From CAZYVD01 sp964651045 (GTDB lineage Bacteria; Zhuqueibacterota; QNDG01; DSAB01), in NCBI GenBank assembly GCA_964651045.1, contig CAZYVD010000071.1, forward strand, positions 1 to 12,595: a stretch of 12,595 nucleotides of DNA. The letters are read 5' to 3'. Under the pieces are notes generated by a model that worked only from the letters and a program-made list of their open reading frames with translations, made no database searches and had not been told where the DNA came from. This document shows positions 1 through 6,905 of this stretch, piece after piece. The translations under genes were made by a program, and so were the position numbers. The first letter of the stretch is position 1; every line of letters starts with the position of its first letter.

Positions 1-705
1 TCTCAGCGTCTTTATGATTTCAACCAGATGGTCATAAACCACAGGCCAAATTTTCCGTTCTATGCAAGTAATGGATATGCTATTTTTCTGCCGGATATAA
101 GATTCAGGGTGGGAACTCCGGGGCCGTCTGCAACAAAGTGTATTGTTCCTGGTGTAAAAAAACTGATCGACATGGGGATCGCGGACCCAAAGGCAATTGC
201 TCTACACGGTCACTCTTGGAGCGGCTATCAGACAGCATTCGTAATAACACAAACAGATATATTTGCGTGTGCAATTGCTGGTGCACCCGTATCGAACATG
301 ACGAGTGCATACAGCGGAATACGCTGGGGCAGCGGACTGGCAAGACAGTTTCAATATGAGAAGAGTCAGAGCCGTATAGGGGCAAGTTTATGGGAGGCAA
401 GGGAACTCTATATAGAAAATTCACCAGTGTTTTTTGCAGACAGAATAAACACTCCCCTGCTGATAATGTTTGGTGATGATGATGGAGCCGTGCCATGGTA
501 TCAGGGCATTGAGCTTTATCTTGCCATGCGCAGGCTTGGAAAGGATTGTATATTCCTTGAGTACAGGGGAGAGCCCCATCATCCGCAGAAGTATGCAAAC
601 AAGCTCGATTATTCGATCAGGATGAAGGAGTATCTCGATCACTACTGCAAGGGAACACCGGCTCCTCAATGGATTAAGAGTGGAGTTCCTTATAGGGGCA
701 GGTGA
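1..705 (+). CDS. S9 family prolyl-oligopeptidase-type serine peptidase, C-terminal part (cut by left edge)
   Basis: The frame is open from base 1, so the ATG at 28 is internal and the gene starts outside the window. The visible 234 residues form the alpha/beta-hydrolase peptidase domain of the S9 family, which cleaves peptides, often after proline or with broad specificity. The catalytic Ser sits in GHSWSGY (Ser codon 214-216). The Asp is the last D of GDDDGAVPW (481-483) and the His is the first H of GEPHH (577-579), so the triad is complete. The block AGAPVSNMTSAYSGIRWGSG and the ending GTPAPQWIKSGVP match a well-populated bacterial S9 subgroup whose members are usually large secreted proteins with an N-terminal beta-propeller. 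That part and any signal peptide are not visible. It is the only plus-strand gene and converges on the SusC-like gene, with 33 bases between the two stop codons. Family call is sure; substrate is unknown. Confidence 0.93.
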   Translation, partial: SQRLYDFNQMVINHRPNFPFYASNGYAIFLPDIRFRVGTPGPSATKCIVPGVKKLIDMGIADPKAIALHGHSWSGYQTAFVITQTDIFACAIAGAPVSNMTSAYSGIRWGSGLARQFQYEKSQSRIGASLWEARELYIENSPVFFADRINTPLLIMFGDDDGAVPWYQGIELYLAMRRLGKDCIFLEYRGEPHHPQKYANKLDYSIRMKEYLDHYCKGTPAPQWIKSGVPYRGR

Positions 706-720
706 TGCAAATATCCTTAT

Positions 721-744
721 TTTTAGTGTTTTTTAGCACTAAAA
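721..744. terminator. Possible bidirectional terminator between convergent genes
   Basis: TTTTAGTG (721-728) is the exact reverse complement of CACTAAAA (737-744), giving an 8-bp stem with a T-rich loop, extendable by T.G and T-A pairs to a tetraloop. It lies just after the peptidase stop and includes the TAG stop of the SusC-like gene (741-739). The position suits a shared terminator for two convergent genes. However, the stem is AT-rich and the following U-tracts are weak on both strands, so this is tentative. Confidence 0.35.
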
Positions 745-3618
745 TTCTATCTCTATTAGACCAGAGATTGTTCTGTAATGAGGGTATACAAAATTTTCTT
801 TTCTTATAATGGTTGCATTTTTTATCCCGACTTCAGGATCAAAACCAGAATATCCTGCTATTGTCAGTATGTTTCTTCCGATTATTCCGAAAGTAATGGT
901 GTGAAACATTGTTCCGAGAACTCCTTGTGCAAATTTTTTAAGTGTCGATCTATTTAGTGTGTATTTTATTGCGATCTCTCTCAATTTAAGATAGGAACCA
1001 TCTTCTACAAATGTATCGAGAGGAGTATAAATAGATGGATTGTACTTGTAGTAGTAACGGATAGGCTTTTTTCTGCTGTCTGGTTTTCCATACTGGTCAC
1101 AATCTTTATGTACCCTGTAATAATACATTATCTGTTTTTTATAGTTGTAGACATCACCACCGATCTGTGCATGAAAGAGTGCATAGAAGCTAAGTCCCTT
1201 CCATCGAAAATATGCATTAAGACCGCATGTAAAGTCGGGAGTAGTATCTCCGATCTTGGTGATATTGCTCGTTGGGTAAATTATGGGAATTCCCCAATCC
1301 AGTTTTATTTTTTTAGAATAATCTACATATACTTCTTTCCCCCAGAGATTTTTACGGATTCCGTCCTTCCAGCTATTGCCTTTCCCGACAGGAACAAGAT
1401 AGCCATCATCATTTTTATCAAAAACCTCAGGATTCCATTCTTTGGGCAGCTGGCTCTTTTTTGTAATTAATCGATATCCATATATCGCACCAACACTCTC
1501 ACCTTCTCGAAAAAATACTGTGTATTCTGTACGAAATGGATAAGTATCAAGTCTGGTGATCTTTTGCCTTATCATATCAAACATAAAGCCCATTTCCCAC
1601 TCGAGGTTGCTATTATTGGCCATAGATATCTTGATATCTGCTTCTATAGAATGCGATTTTATAGTTCCGTCATTTGTCCATTGATAATCGTAACCATAAC
1701 AACCTATTAGAAAGTTACTGCGTATTATATCTTTTGTTGTAGTGTGGGCATATACAATATTCATAGAGAATCTATCCAAGAATCTTACCATCAGACCAAT
1801 CTCATGTTCTGCTGATCGTGCTGGTTTCAGGTATTTGTTACCCATGACCGATTTGTGATAACTGCTGTCTGCATATATCCATTTCTCATATTTTGCCCCA
1901 AATGGAGGCCTTACACCTGCAGTACCGTATGCATAGTGAAGGTTCATCTTATCTATCCACTCAATCGGCCACCACTTCTCGTTTGTTATTTGCCATGAAA
2001 GTGAAGAGCCGTAATAGGTCTGCCACTGCTCTGTCTCCCCAAACAGAGAGCATCCTTCCCTGAGAATCAAAAGGTGTGCAAAATATTTATTTTCATAGCC
2101 AATTTGCGAGAAGAGCGAATATCTGTGCGAAATGATATTCTCTTTGGATGAATGTGCAGTTATGTTTTTTTGGGCAACATCGATATCATGAAGGCCGTTG
2201 ACCGCAAGGCTATCTCCACTTGCAGAGGTGGTGTTATAATCGCTGAATTCATAGTTATAATTAAATCCTGTTTCTGTTGATATTTTCCACAGGCTTTTTC
2301 TTATTCTTGCACTCAACGAAACATCTGTCTCTTCCCATTTTGAATGAAATCTTTCATAGTGACCGTCAAGACTATCTAATTTGTTACTTTTGTTTATGAT
2401 TTTGAATCCATTAAAATAGTATTTCTCGTCGAATCTGCTCAAACGATCGTGGCTGATATCTGCTTTTATGTCAAGATCATTCAATGGTTTCCATGTTAAG
2501 TTGATATTTCCCATAAATCTGCTGCGGTTAAAATCTAGATCCTGATTATGGGTCAGATAGAGAGGATTTATATATGGCAGTGTAGGATCAGGCTGTACAT
2601 TATATGGAGTTCCATCTCTGTTCCCTTCATAAAAATTGGCTATTGGACGGGCAAGGTTAAATGATTCAAAGGGATTGTACATACCTTCAGGATCGTCGTT
2701 CCAGGAATTTGTGTAGTAGATATTTGAACTTAGATTAAGAGATTTGCTGAGTTTGGAGTCAAGGTTAAGTCGGACATATTTTCTCCATGAGCCCTCCAAA
2801 CCCTTGATTATTCCTCTATCTTTTGTATAATTAAAGGAAAGAGTTAGATTGGTTTTTTGTGTGTTTCTTGCAATCTGGATGCTGCTGGATAAAAAAGATC
2901 CCGCATTAAAGAATTGGTCGATGTGGTCATAGGTCTTCTCAGGGAAATTATTGTCCTGAAAGGCAGTGAAGTCGTCGTACTTATCCTTTGCATCAAGTGC
3001 TGCTTCTAAATAGTCGTCTGTTGGATTTCCATCCTCATCCATGTAGTGTTTTCCGTCTGGTGTTAGTTTATACTCATGATGTTCGGACCAGTATCTTTTT
3101 GTCGGATATTTGTTAAAACCCAGTTCGTTTCTCACTCTTATCCTTGTCTCATTTTGTTTGAGGTACTGCCCGCGGTTTGTGTATATTTTTATGACACCGT
3201 TTGCTCCACGCGATCCAAACATTGCAGCACTGCTTGGGCCTTTGAGAACCTCTATTCTTTTGATATCAAGACCATCTATGTCCATATACCCCCTGTCTAT
3301 AATGACTCCATCAACTATCACGATTGGAGCACTATTGGTTTGAATCACTCCTGTTAGGCCACGGAGCCTAATAGATGGTTTATATCCAGGCTTACAATTG
3401 CCTCTGACAATATATACACCTGGCATCTTTCCTTTAAGTACCTCGGCCGCTGAAATAGCAGGAACAGATTGTACAAGATGGCCTGTCAGAGTATTGGCGA
3501 GCAGAAGTGAATCTTTATCAGAATATTGATATTGGTCTCCAGATGTTGAAAGGGACAATGCAGATAAGTTCTGGTAATAGATAAATAGAAGACAAGCTGT
3601 TAAGAGAATTCTTTTCAT
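739..3618 (-). CDS. SusC-like TonB-dependent outer-membrane receptor without an N-terminal extension
   Basis: A 959-residue TonB-linked outer-membrane transporter of the SusC/RagA type, which imports oligosaccharides or peptides with a SusD lipoprotein as lid. A signal peptide (MKRILLTACLLFIYYQNLSA) is followed almost directly by the plug (about 50-150), with IRLRGL, PIVIVDGV and IKRIEVLKGPSSAAMFGSRG. The rest is the 22-stranded-barrel region, with AYGTAGVRPPFGAKY near the middle, GYSGFDPEV at 922-930 and a terminal Phe typical of barrel proteins. The carboxypeptidase-regulatory-like domain usual in Bacteroidota SusC, and any STN domain, are absent. An in-frame TAA 15 bases upstream of the ATG rules out a missed extension. 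An AAGGAG site (3632-3627) sits 8 bases before the ATG. It lies downstream of the SusD-like and LamG genes on the same strand but is separated from LamG by 359 bases, so it may have its own promoter. No clear TonB box was recognised. Confidence 0.93.
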   Translation of the reverse strand: MKRILLTACLLFIYYQNLSALSLSTSGDQYQYSDKDSLLLANTLTGHLVQSVPAISAAEVLKGKMPGVYIVRGNCKPGYKPSIRLRGLTGVIQTNSAPIVIVDGVIIDRGYMDIDGLDIKRIEVLKGPSSAAMFGSRGANGVIKIYTNRGQYLKQNETRIRVRNELGFNKYPTKRYWSEHHEYKLTPDGKHYMDEDGNPTDDYLEAALDAKDKYDDFTAFQDNNFPEKTYDHIDQFFNAGSFLSSSIQIARNTQKTNLTLSFNYTKDRGIIKGLEGSWRKYVRLNLDSKLSKSLNLSSNIYYTNSWNDDPEGMYNPFESFNLARPIANFYEGNRDGTPYNVQPDPTLPYINPLYLTHNQDLDFNRSRFMGNINLTWKPLNDLDIKADISHDRLSRFDEKYYFNGFKIINKSNKLDSLDGHYERFHSKWEETDVSLSARIRKSLWKISTETGFNYNYEFSDYNTTSASGDSLAVNGLHDIDVAQKNITAHSSKENIISHRYSLFSQIGYENKYFAHLLILREGCSLFGETEQWQTYYGSSLSWQITNEKWWPIEWIDKMNLHYAYGTAGVRPPFGAKYEKWIYADSSYHKSVMGNKYLKPARSAEHEIGLMVRFLDRFSMNIVYAHTTTKDIIRSNFLIGCYGYDYQWTNDGTIKSHSIEADIKISMANNSNLEWEMGFMFDMIRQKITRLDTYPFRTEYTVFFREGESVGAIYGYRLITKKSQLPKEWNPEVFDKNDDGYLVPVGKGNSWKDGIRKNLWGKEVYVDYSKKIKLDWGIPIIYPTSNITKIGDTTPDFTCGLNAYFRWKGLSFYALFHAQIGGDVYNYKKQIMYYYRVHKDCDQYGKPDSRKKPIRYYYKYNPSIYTPLDTFVEDGSYLKLREIAIKYTLNRSTLKKFAQGVLGTMFHTITFGIIGRNILTIAGYSGFDPEVGIKNATIIRKENFVYPHYRTISGLIEIEF

Positions 3619-3651
3619 CTCTATTTCTCCTTACGCTTTATAAAGAGTCTA

Positions 3652-3663
3652 AAGGTTAACCTT
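3652..3663. promoter_or_regulatory. Palindrome AAGGTTAACCTT, possible operator
   Basis: A perfect 12-bp palindrome 34 bases upstream of the SusC-like start codon, overlapped at its right end by a second palindrome, TTAATTAA (3662-3669). The location between a possible promoter and the start codon fits a repressor or activator site. Only the symmetry is seen; no regulator is identified. Confidence 0.3.
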
Positions 3664-3771
3664 AATTAATCCGGTTTAAAATCCAGCAAAATTACCTCTT
3701 GTTCTTTAATTTCAGACATATTTAATAATAAGATGGTTTTTATAGTCTCTAACTGTTCTGCCTTTAATGGA

Positions 3772-3803
3772 ATATTTCACATAGAGCAGTGTCATTGAAA
3801 TAT
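3772..3803. repeat. 8-bp inverted repeat ATATTTCA/TGAAATAT
   Basis: Perfect arms at 3772-3779 and 3796-3803 separated by 16 bases, upstream of the SusC-like gene. The wide spacer favours a protein-binding site or a loose RNA hairpin over a terminator. AT-rich DNA makes such repeats fairly easy to obtain by chance. Confidence 0.25.
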
Positions 3804-3918
3804 GGTATAACATGAAAAAGTAAGCGCCCTCGCATTATATGGCAGATTATAGCGTTTGAGTTTTTTTCTAAATTTTGTTTTTGGTCATCCTCATATTCTT
3901 TAATCATTATTTAATTAT

Positions 3919-3939
3919 GCACGACCACAAGAGTCGTGC
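3919..3939. repeat. GC-rich hairpin GCACGAC/GTCGTGC, REP-like palindrome or terminator
   Basis: Arms 3919-3925 and 3933-3939 are perfect reverse complements around a 7-base loop. This is a compact GC-rich hairpin in otherwise AT-rich DNA, 38 bases downstream of the LamG stop. In transcription direction it is followed by ATAATTAAATAATG, not a clean U-run, so it is a poor intrinsic terminator. Its look resembles dispersed REP-type palindromes, but one copy in one window cannot show that it is repeated. Confidence 0.4.
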
Positions 3940-3977
3940 CACACGCAGTAAGTGCATACTATACAGGACACCCGAGG

Positions 3978-5171
3978 CTATTTTTTTAGCATCATTTTAA
4001 TGGTTTTGGTCATCCCCTTAAATTCGATACTGCAGACATACACCCCGCTGGATAAATGGCTCCCCTTCCAGGGGATGGAATGGGCTCCGCTTTCCATGTA
4101 GCTGAAGGACATAGTCTCCACCACCTGTCCCAAAGTGTTGTATATCTTAATGAGCACCGGTCCCGGTTCGGGCAGTACAAAGTTTATTGTGGTTTCCGGA
4201 TTGAAGGGATTGGGATAGTTCTGACACAGTGAAAAGCTCAAGGGAATTTCACTTTCTTTCTTTGCTACAGGTGTCAGATCCGTATGATCTACCAGATCTG
4301 GTGCACCATGAACCTTTGCGTGATTATGATTTACACTGAGGTCACGGACTTCATTGGCCGGACCATCACCACCAATATTTAAATTCTCCAAAACATCAAA
4401 ACGATAATAGGCCACCAGACCTGAACTGGATGAGTTGTACACAGTGGGTCCTAGCGTGTCGTTCATAAACGACTGAATCTCTGATTGACTCCTTATTGTG
4501 TTCCATATGCGTACTTCATCGATGCATCCGTCAAAATAATAGGATGAATCCAGGGAAGCATCTACATCTGCTGGATAACCGCCAATGCACAGGGGTATTC
4601 CATGACTGGGGCAATAATCAGGTGTGCCGCCCATACTAAAGTTTATTTGTCCATTGATATAGAGAGCTTCATATCCATCGCTCGAGATAACAAAGGCAAA
4701 ATGGAACCATTCACCGGTTTCCAGTGGAGAAACAAAAATGCCACGGTAAGATCTTGATAAAGACATTCCGCCGTCATCGAATTCTTCAAACTCAGAAGTA
4801 ACAATACTTAAGTAATTACTTTGCAGGAAGCCTTCCAGGGGGTCCAAATATTCATATCGAATTTTCCCCTCGATCTTATCCGATGATTTGCAGAAGTTGA
4901 TGAGAAGTCCCTGCCCATAATAAGAATTATAACTTACAGGCCCAATTTGATATTTATTTAAAAGACTTGCGGCTTTGATCCTTCTTGGTTTGAAAAAAAA
5001 CTCAATTGTCAAGTTTCGCCCTTGCTCGTAATTCAGATAATCTCTGTCGTGAATCTCGATATACTGACTTTCACCGTCCAAGGATACGGCTTTTAAAAAC
5101 GGATTCTGAGCAAAAGAATATGTATGTACCCCCACCATTATCATGCAGTAAAGCAACTTTTTCCAAGGCAT
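3978..5171 (-). CDS. Secreted LamG (concanavalin A-like) protein with C-terminal FlgD-like/type IX sorting domain
   Basis: A 397-residue exported protein, probably displayed on the cell surface and binding glycan or another surface ligand; no catalytic residues were recognised. The order is signal peptide (about 1-22, cleavage near SFA/QNP), then a LamG/concanavalin A-like jelly roll (about 25-285) starting AVSLDGESQYIEI and carrying FDGCIDEVRIW at 213-223 and GLVAYYRFD. A linker follows, then a roughly 85-residue tail with NYPNPFNPET (318-327), IKIYNTLGQVV and SSGVYVCSI. That tail is the FlgD Ig-like/Por secretion type used as a sorting signal in many FCB bacteria. The start is taken at ATG 5171 and not the GTG three codons upstream, because the GTG lies inside a perfect Shine-Dalgarno. 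It begins 51 bases after the SusD-like stop, so the two are probably co-transcribed. A lectin-like gene inside a SusC/SusD locus suggests a role in substrate capture. Confidence 0.88.
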   Translation of the reverse strand: MPWKKLLYCMIMVGVHTYSFAQNPFLKAVSLDGESQYIEIHDRDYLNYEQGRNLTIEFFFKPRRIKAASLLNKYQIGPVSYNSYYGQGLLINFCKSSDKIEGKIRYEYLDPLEGFLQSNYLSIVTSEFEEFDDGGMSLSRSYRGIFVSPLETGEWFHFAFVISSDGYEALYINGQINFSMGGTPDYCPSHGIPLCIGGYPADVDASLDSSYYFDGCIDEVRIWNTIRSQSEIQSFMNDTLGPTVYNSSSSGLVAYYRFDVLENLNIGGDGPANEVRDLSVNHNHAKVHGAPDLVDHTDLTPVAKKESEIPLSFSLCQNYPNPFNPETTINFVLPEPGPVLIKIYNTLGQVVETMSFSYMESGAHSIPWKGSHLSSGVYVCSIEFKGMTKTIKMMLKK

Positions 5172-5176
5172 AATGT

Positions 5177-5185
5177 TCACCTCCT
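5177..5185 (-). promoter_or_regulatory. Full-length Shine-Dalgarno AGGAGGTGA fixing the LamG start
   Basis: The minus strand reads AGGAGGTGA, a nine-base complement to the usual 16S rRNA 3' end (UCACCUCCU), with eight bases from AGGAGG to the ATG at 5171. The alternative GTG (5180-5178) is part of this site, with no spacing, and so cannot be the start. A TATATATATA run lies just upstream. Confidence 0.8.
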
Positions 5186-5222
5186 ATATATATATGATCT
5201 ATTAATGCACTCATTTCTGAAA

Positions 5223-6513
5223 CTATGGAGTTGCTCCCTCTCCTCCTACACCTCCAAATGTATAGATCTCCATACCGAGAAGCTCGAGCTCGCTGCCAGG
5301 TATAGGGAAGTGAACCAGAGTGCCTGAGGGACACTCTCCCCAGCCAACCCTATCCCGCCATGCAATTGNNNNNNNNNNNNNNNNNNNNNNNNNNNNNNNN
5401 NNNNNNNNNNNNNNNNNNNNNNNNNNNNNNNNNNNNNNNNNNNNNNNNNNNNNNNNNNNNNNNNNNNNCAGCAGGATGAACCCTTCTGTCGTACGACTTT
5501 ACATCAAACATATTTCTTGACTGAACATCTGTTGCAAGCCAAGCCTCATATGCACCCGATGTGTCTGCAGGGCCTATGAGCCTGTAGTCGATTCTTGCAT
5601 GAGTAGGATCTGCCGATGTCCATGGATATCCACATTGTACAAACCAGTCTGTTCCATCGTTCATTATACCGAAGTCTTCCACGATTCCTTTTTCTGCATG
5701 GCTCTTTATCAGTGCCCACTCTGCCGAGTTTCTCTCCTCAACGCTTCTTGCCTCGCAGGCCTTGAAGCGGGCTATGTATGAGTGGCAAAGTCTTATGAGC
5801 TTATTCTCATCTATCGGAGAGTGTGAGCCCTGAGGCGCCCATGAGTCCGGTATTATAAAAGAGTTTTCCTCACAGATTTTGATACACTGGTTTAGCTTTT
5901 CCACTGCGAAGTCGATTACCTTTTTGTATGATGAGGGAGGTATATTTTTCCATCTTTCGAGGTCTGTTTTTTCATCCACTATGAAGCATTTGTCGAATAT
6001 CAGTCCGAGCGTTCCGTAGCAGATTCCCTGAATGAATATTGACCATGCACGGTTTCGTTCTGTGTTTTCTGTTGTGTCTGAGGCTGCAGCATCGATATAA
6101 AAGAACCTCATTCCATCATCTATTGCCATTAGCACATCGTTTGCAGTTGTAATAGATTCATAAATAGTATTCCATGTCATTCTTACTTTAGATAAATCAA
6201 AAGAAGAAGGATCATTGTCAAATGGAACTCTTGGTTCAGATGATTCTTGCCTTCCCATGCATCCCCATGATGAGGTCATCTCGTCTCCGATTGTAGAAAG
6301 CATGTCTCCCATTAACCAGTGTGTGGTCTGTGCAGCGTAGAATGTTTTGAATTCTACTGCAAGATATGCCTCCATGTCAGACGGATTCCTTAAGACCCTT
6401 TTCCTATCAGGTTCATTAAGATTTTCTACTGATAGGTCTACTGTGCATCTGGAGATCATTGATAAAAGGATCATGAGAAGAAAAATCGTGTAATATTTTT
6501 CAATTCTTTTCAT
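5223..6513 (-). CDS. SusD/RagB-like outer-membrane nutrient-binding lipoprotein, interrupted by an assembly gap
   Basis: SusD-type proteins are surface lipoproteins that bind the ligand and cap the SusC channel. Residues 1-348 lie right of the gap. They comprise a signal sequence, Cys23, the mature N-terminal motif VENLNEPDRKRVLRNPS, TTANDVL, and the TPR-like helix pair AWSIFIQGICYGTLGLIFDK followed by CFIVDE. The rest is hidden by the 100 N. Left of the gap, the sequence from 5366 to the TAG at 5223 encodes 47 residues with GWGECPSGTLVHFPIPGSEL and GMEIYTFGG, a recognisable SusD C-terminus. With the N counted literally, this piece is one base out of frame with the N-terminal part, as expected for a placeholder gap. 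The apparent stop at 5350 (after NCMAG) is an artefact. The ATG at 6513 has AGGGG eight bases upstream. The lipobox ISRC has Arg before Cys, which is unusual. It lies first in the SusD-LamG-SusC set. Confidence 0.87.
5369..5468. other. Assembly gap of exactly 100 N inside the SusD-like gene
   Basis: One hundred consecutive N, the usual placeholder for a scaffold join of unknown size. SusD-like coding sequence is recognisable on both sides, so the join is plausibly correct and the missing DNA probably encodes only the middle of the C-terminal half. The real length cannot be 100 bases if the gene is intact, because the two parts are then out of frame by one. Confidence 0.95.
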
Positions 6514-6524
6514 TTTGGTTACCC

Positions 6525-6716
6525 CTATTTAAATTCTACTTTTTTGCGGAGACTCTGGAGTTGGCCATTTTCCTTTTGTAGATAATATGGTTTCTCCTTA
6601 GATGGATTTTTTAAGATTTTTTTCATATCGTGCTTATTAAGATTTTCTGCTGAACTGGATTTTATATATAATTTAATAGACAAACCGTATATAATCAAAA
6701 AATATGCCAGATATTT
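6525..6716 (-). pseudogene. Decayed copy of the SusD N-terminus directly upstream of the SusD-like gene
   Basis: The minus strand reads SAENLNKHDMKKILKNPSKE, against SVENLNEPDRKRVLRNPSDM in the intact gene. At DNA level, bases 6652-6600 match 6431-6379 at about 41 of 53 positions without gaps, an offset of 221 bases. Upstream, a degraded hydrophobic stretch (YLAYFLIIYGLSI) sits where the SusD signal sequence would be, with no start codon before it. After NPSKEKPYYL the similarity stops, apart from a final VEFK shared with LAVEFK, and a TAG (6527-6525) abuts the SusD Shine-Dalgarno. Read alone, the ATG at 6626 gives a 33-residue Lys-rich peptide, but no Shine-Dalgarno precedes it. The best reading is a partial duplication or recombination scar; a leader peptide derived from it is the alternative. 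Confidence 0.6.
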
Positions 6717-6777
6717 AGAAAAATTGAGTGATAAATCGAGGCTAAATGGTGAGATGGTTGAAACGGGTGAATAAAAG

Positions 6778-6799
6778 AATCCTCAAATTTCTGAGGATT
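6778..6799 (-). terminator. Likely intrinsic terminator of the sigma/anti-sigma/zinc-ribbon operon
   Basis: On the minus strand AATCCTCA, a six-base loop GAAATT and TGAGGATT form an 8-bp stem, followed at once by CTTTTATTC. It lies about 106 bases downstream of the zinc-ribbon stop. A second plus-strand copy of TGAGGATT at 6811-6818 could pair with the same arm (6778-6785), giving an alternative hairpin. Stem GC content is low, so strength is uncertain. Confidence 0.5.
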
Positions 6800-6905
6800 A
6801 CTCAGATTTTTGAGGATTTATGAAGTATCATTAAATTTTCAAATTGCGACGCTTCTCAACAATTATAAGATGGTATTGATTGATCTTAAATGAAGAGTGC
6901 GACAC

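Larger units (their letters stand above)
3619..3977. other. Intergenic leader of the SusC-like gene (359 bases)
   Basis: No convincing coding frame. AT-rich sequence between the LamG gene and the SusC-like gene. It holds the SusC Shine-Dalgarno (3632-3627), a 12-bp palindrome, an 8-bp inverted repeat and a GC-rich hairpin, listed separately. On the minus strand TAATTTTG (3694-3687) fits the Bacteroidota -7 motif TAnnTTTG, but no matching -33 TTTG was found, so a promoter is only suggested. The length of this gap compared with the 51 bases between SusD and LamG suggests independent control of SusC. Confidence 0.5.
6514..6905. other. Intergenic region upstream of the SusD-like gene (392 bases)
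   Basis: From right to left it holds the end of the sigma-factor operon with its likely terminator (6778-6799), an AT-rich stretch, and the SusD N-terminal remnant abutting the SusD start. A promoter for the SusD-LamG set should lie here or within the remnant, but no convincing -35/-10 pair or TAnnTTTG motif was identified. A small hairpin GAGTG/CACTC (6895-6899 with 6903-6907) overlaps the stop of the zinc-ribbon gene. Confidence 0.5.

Noticed and set aside
104..669. Antisense and shifted frames within the S9 peptidase
   Set aside because: The plus-strand frame carries the full peptidase triad and family motifs throughout, so these are shadows.
1108..1470. Plus-strand 120-residue frame inside the SusC-like gene
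   Set aside because: It is antisense to a continuous, recognisable barrel sequence and has no plausible ribosome site or family resemblance.
3687..3694. Bacteroidota-type promoter for SusC based on TAATTTTG
   Set aside because: No -33 TTTG at the right distance, and the strong Shine-Dalgarno sites suggest the host may not use this promoter type; kept only as a remark.
5178..5180. GTG as start of the LamG gene
   Set aside because: It is part of the Shine-Dalgarno AGGAGGTGA itself, leaving no spacing; the ATG at 5171 is correctly spaced.
5071..5334. Minus-strand 87-residue frame and plus-strand 67-residue frame around 5071-5334
   Set aside because: Both lie across the SusD C-terminus and LamG N-terminus, show no family likeness, and have Arg/Ser-rich or random composition.
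5350..5520. Coding frames read through the N run, such as the SusD tail NCMAG or a plus-strand frame over 5320-5520
   Set aside because: They rely on undefined bases. Real SusD C-terminal sequence is found in another minus-strand frame beyond the gap.
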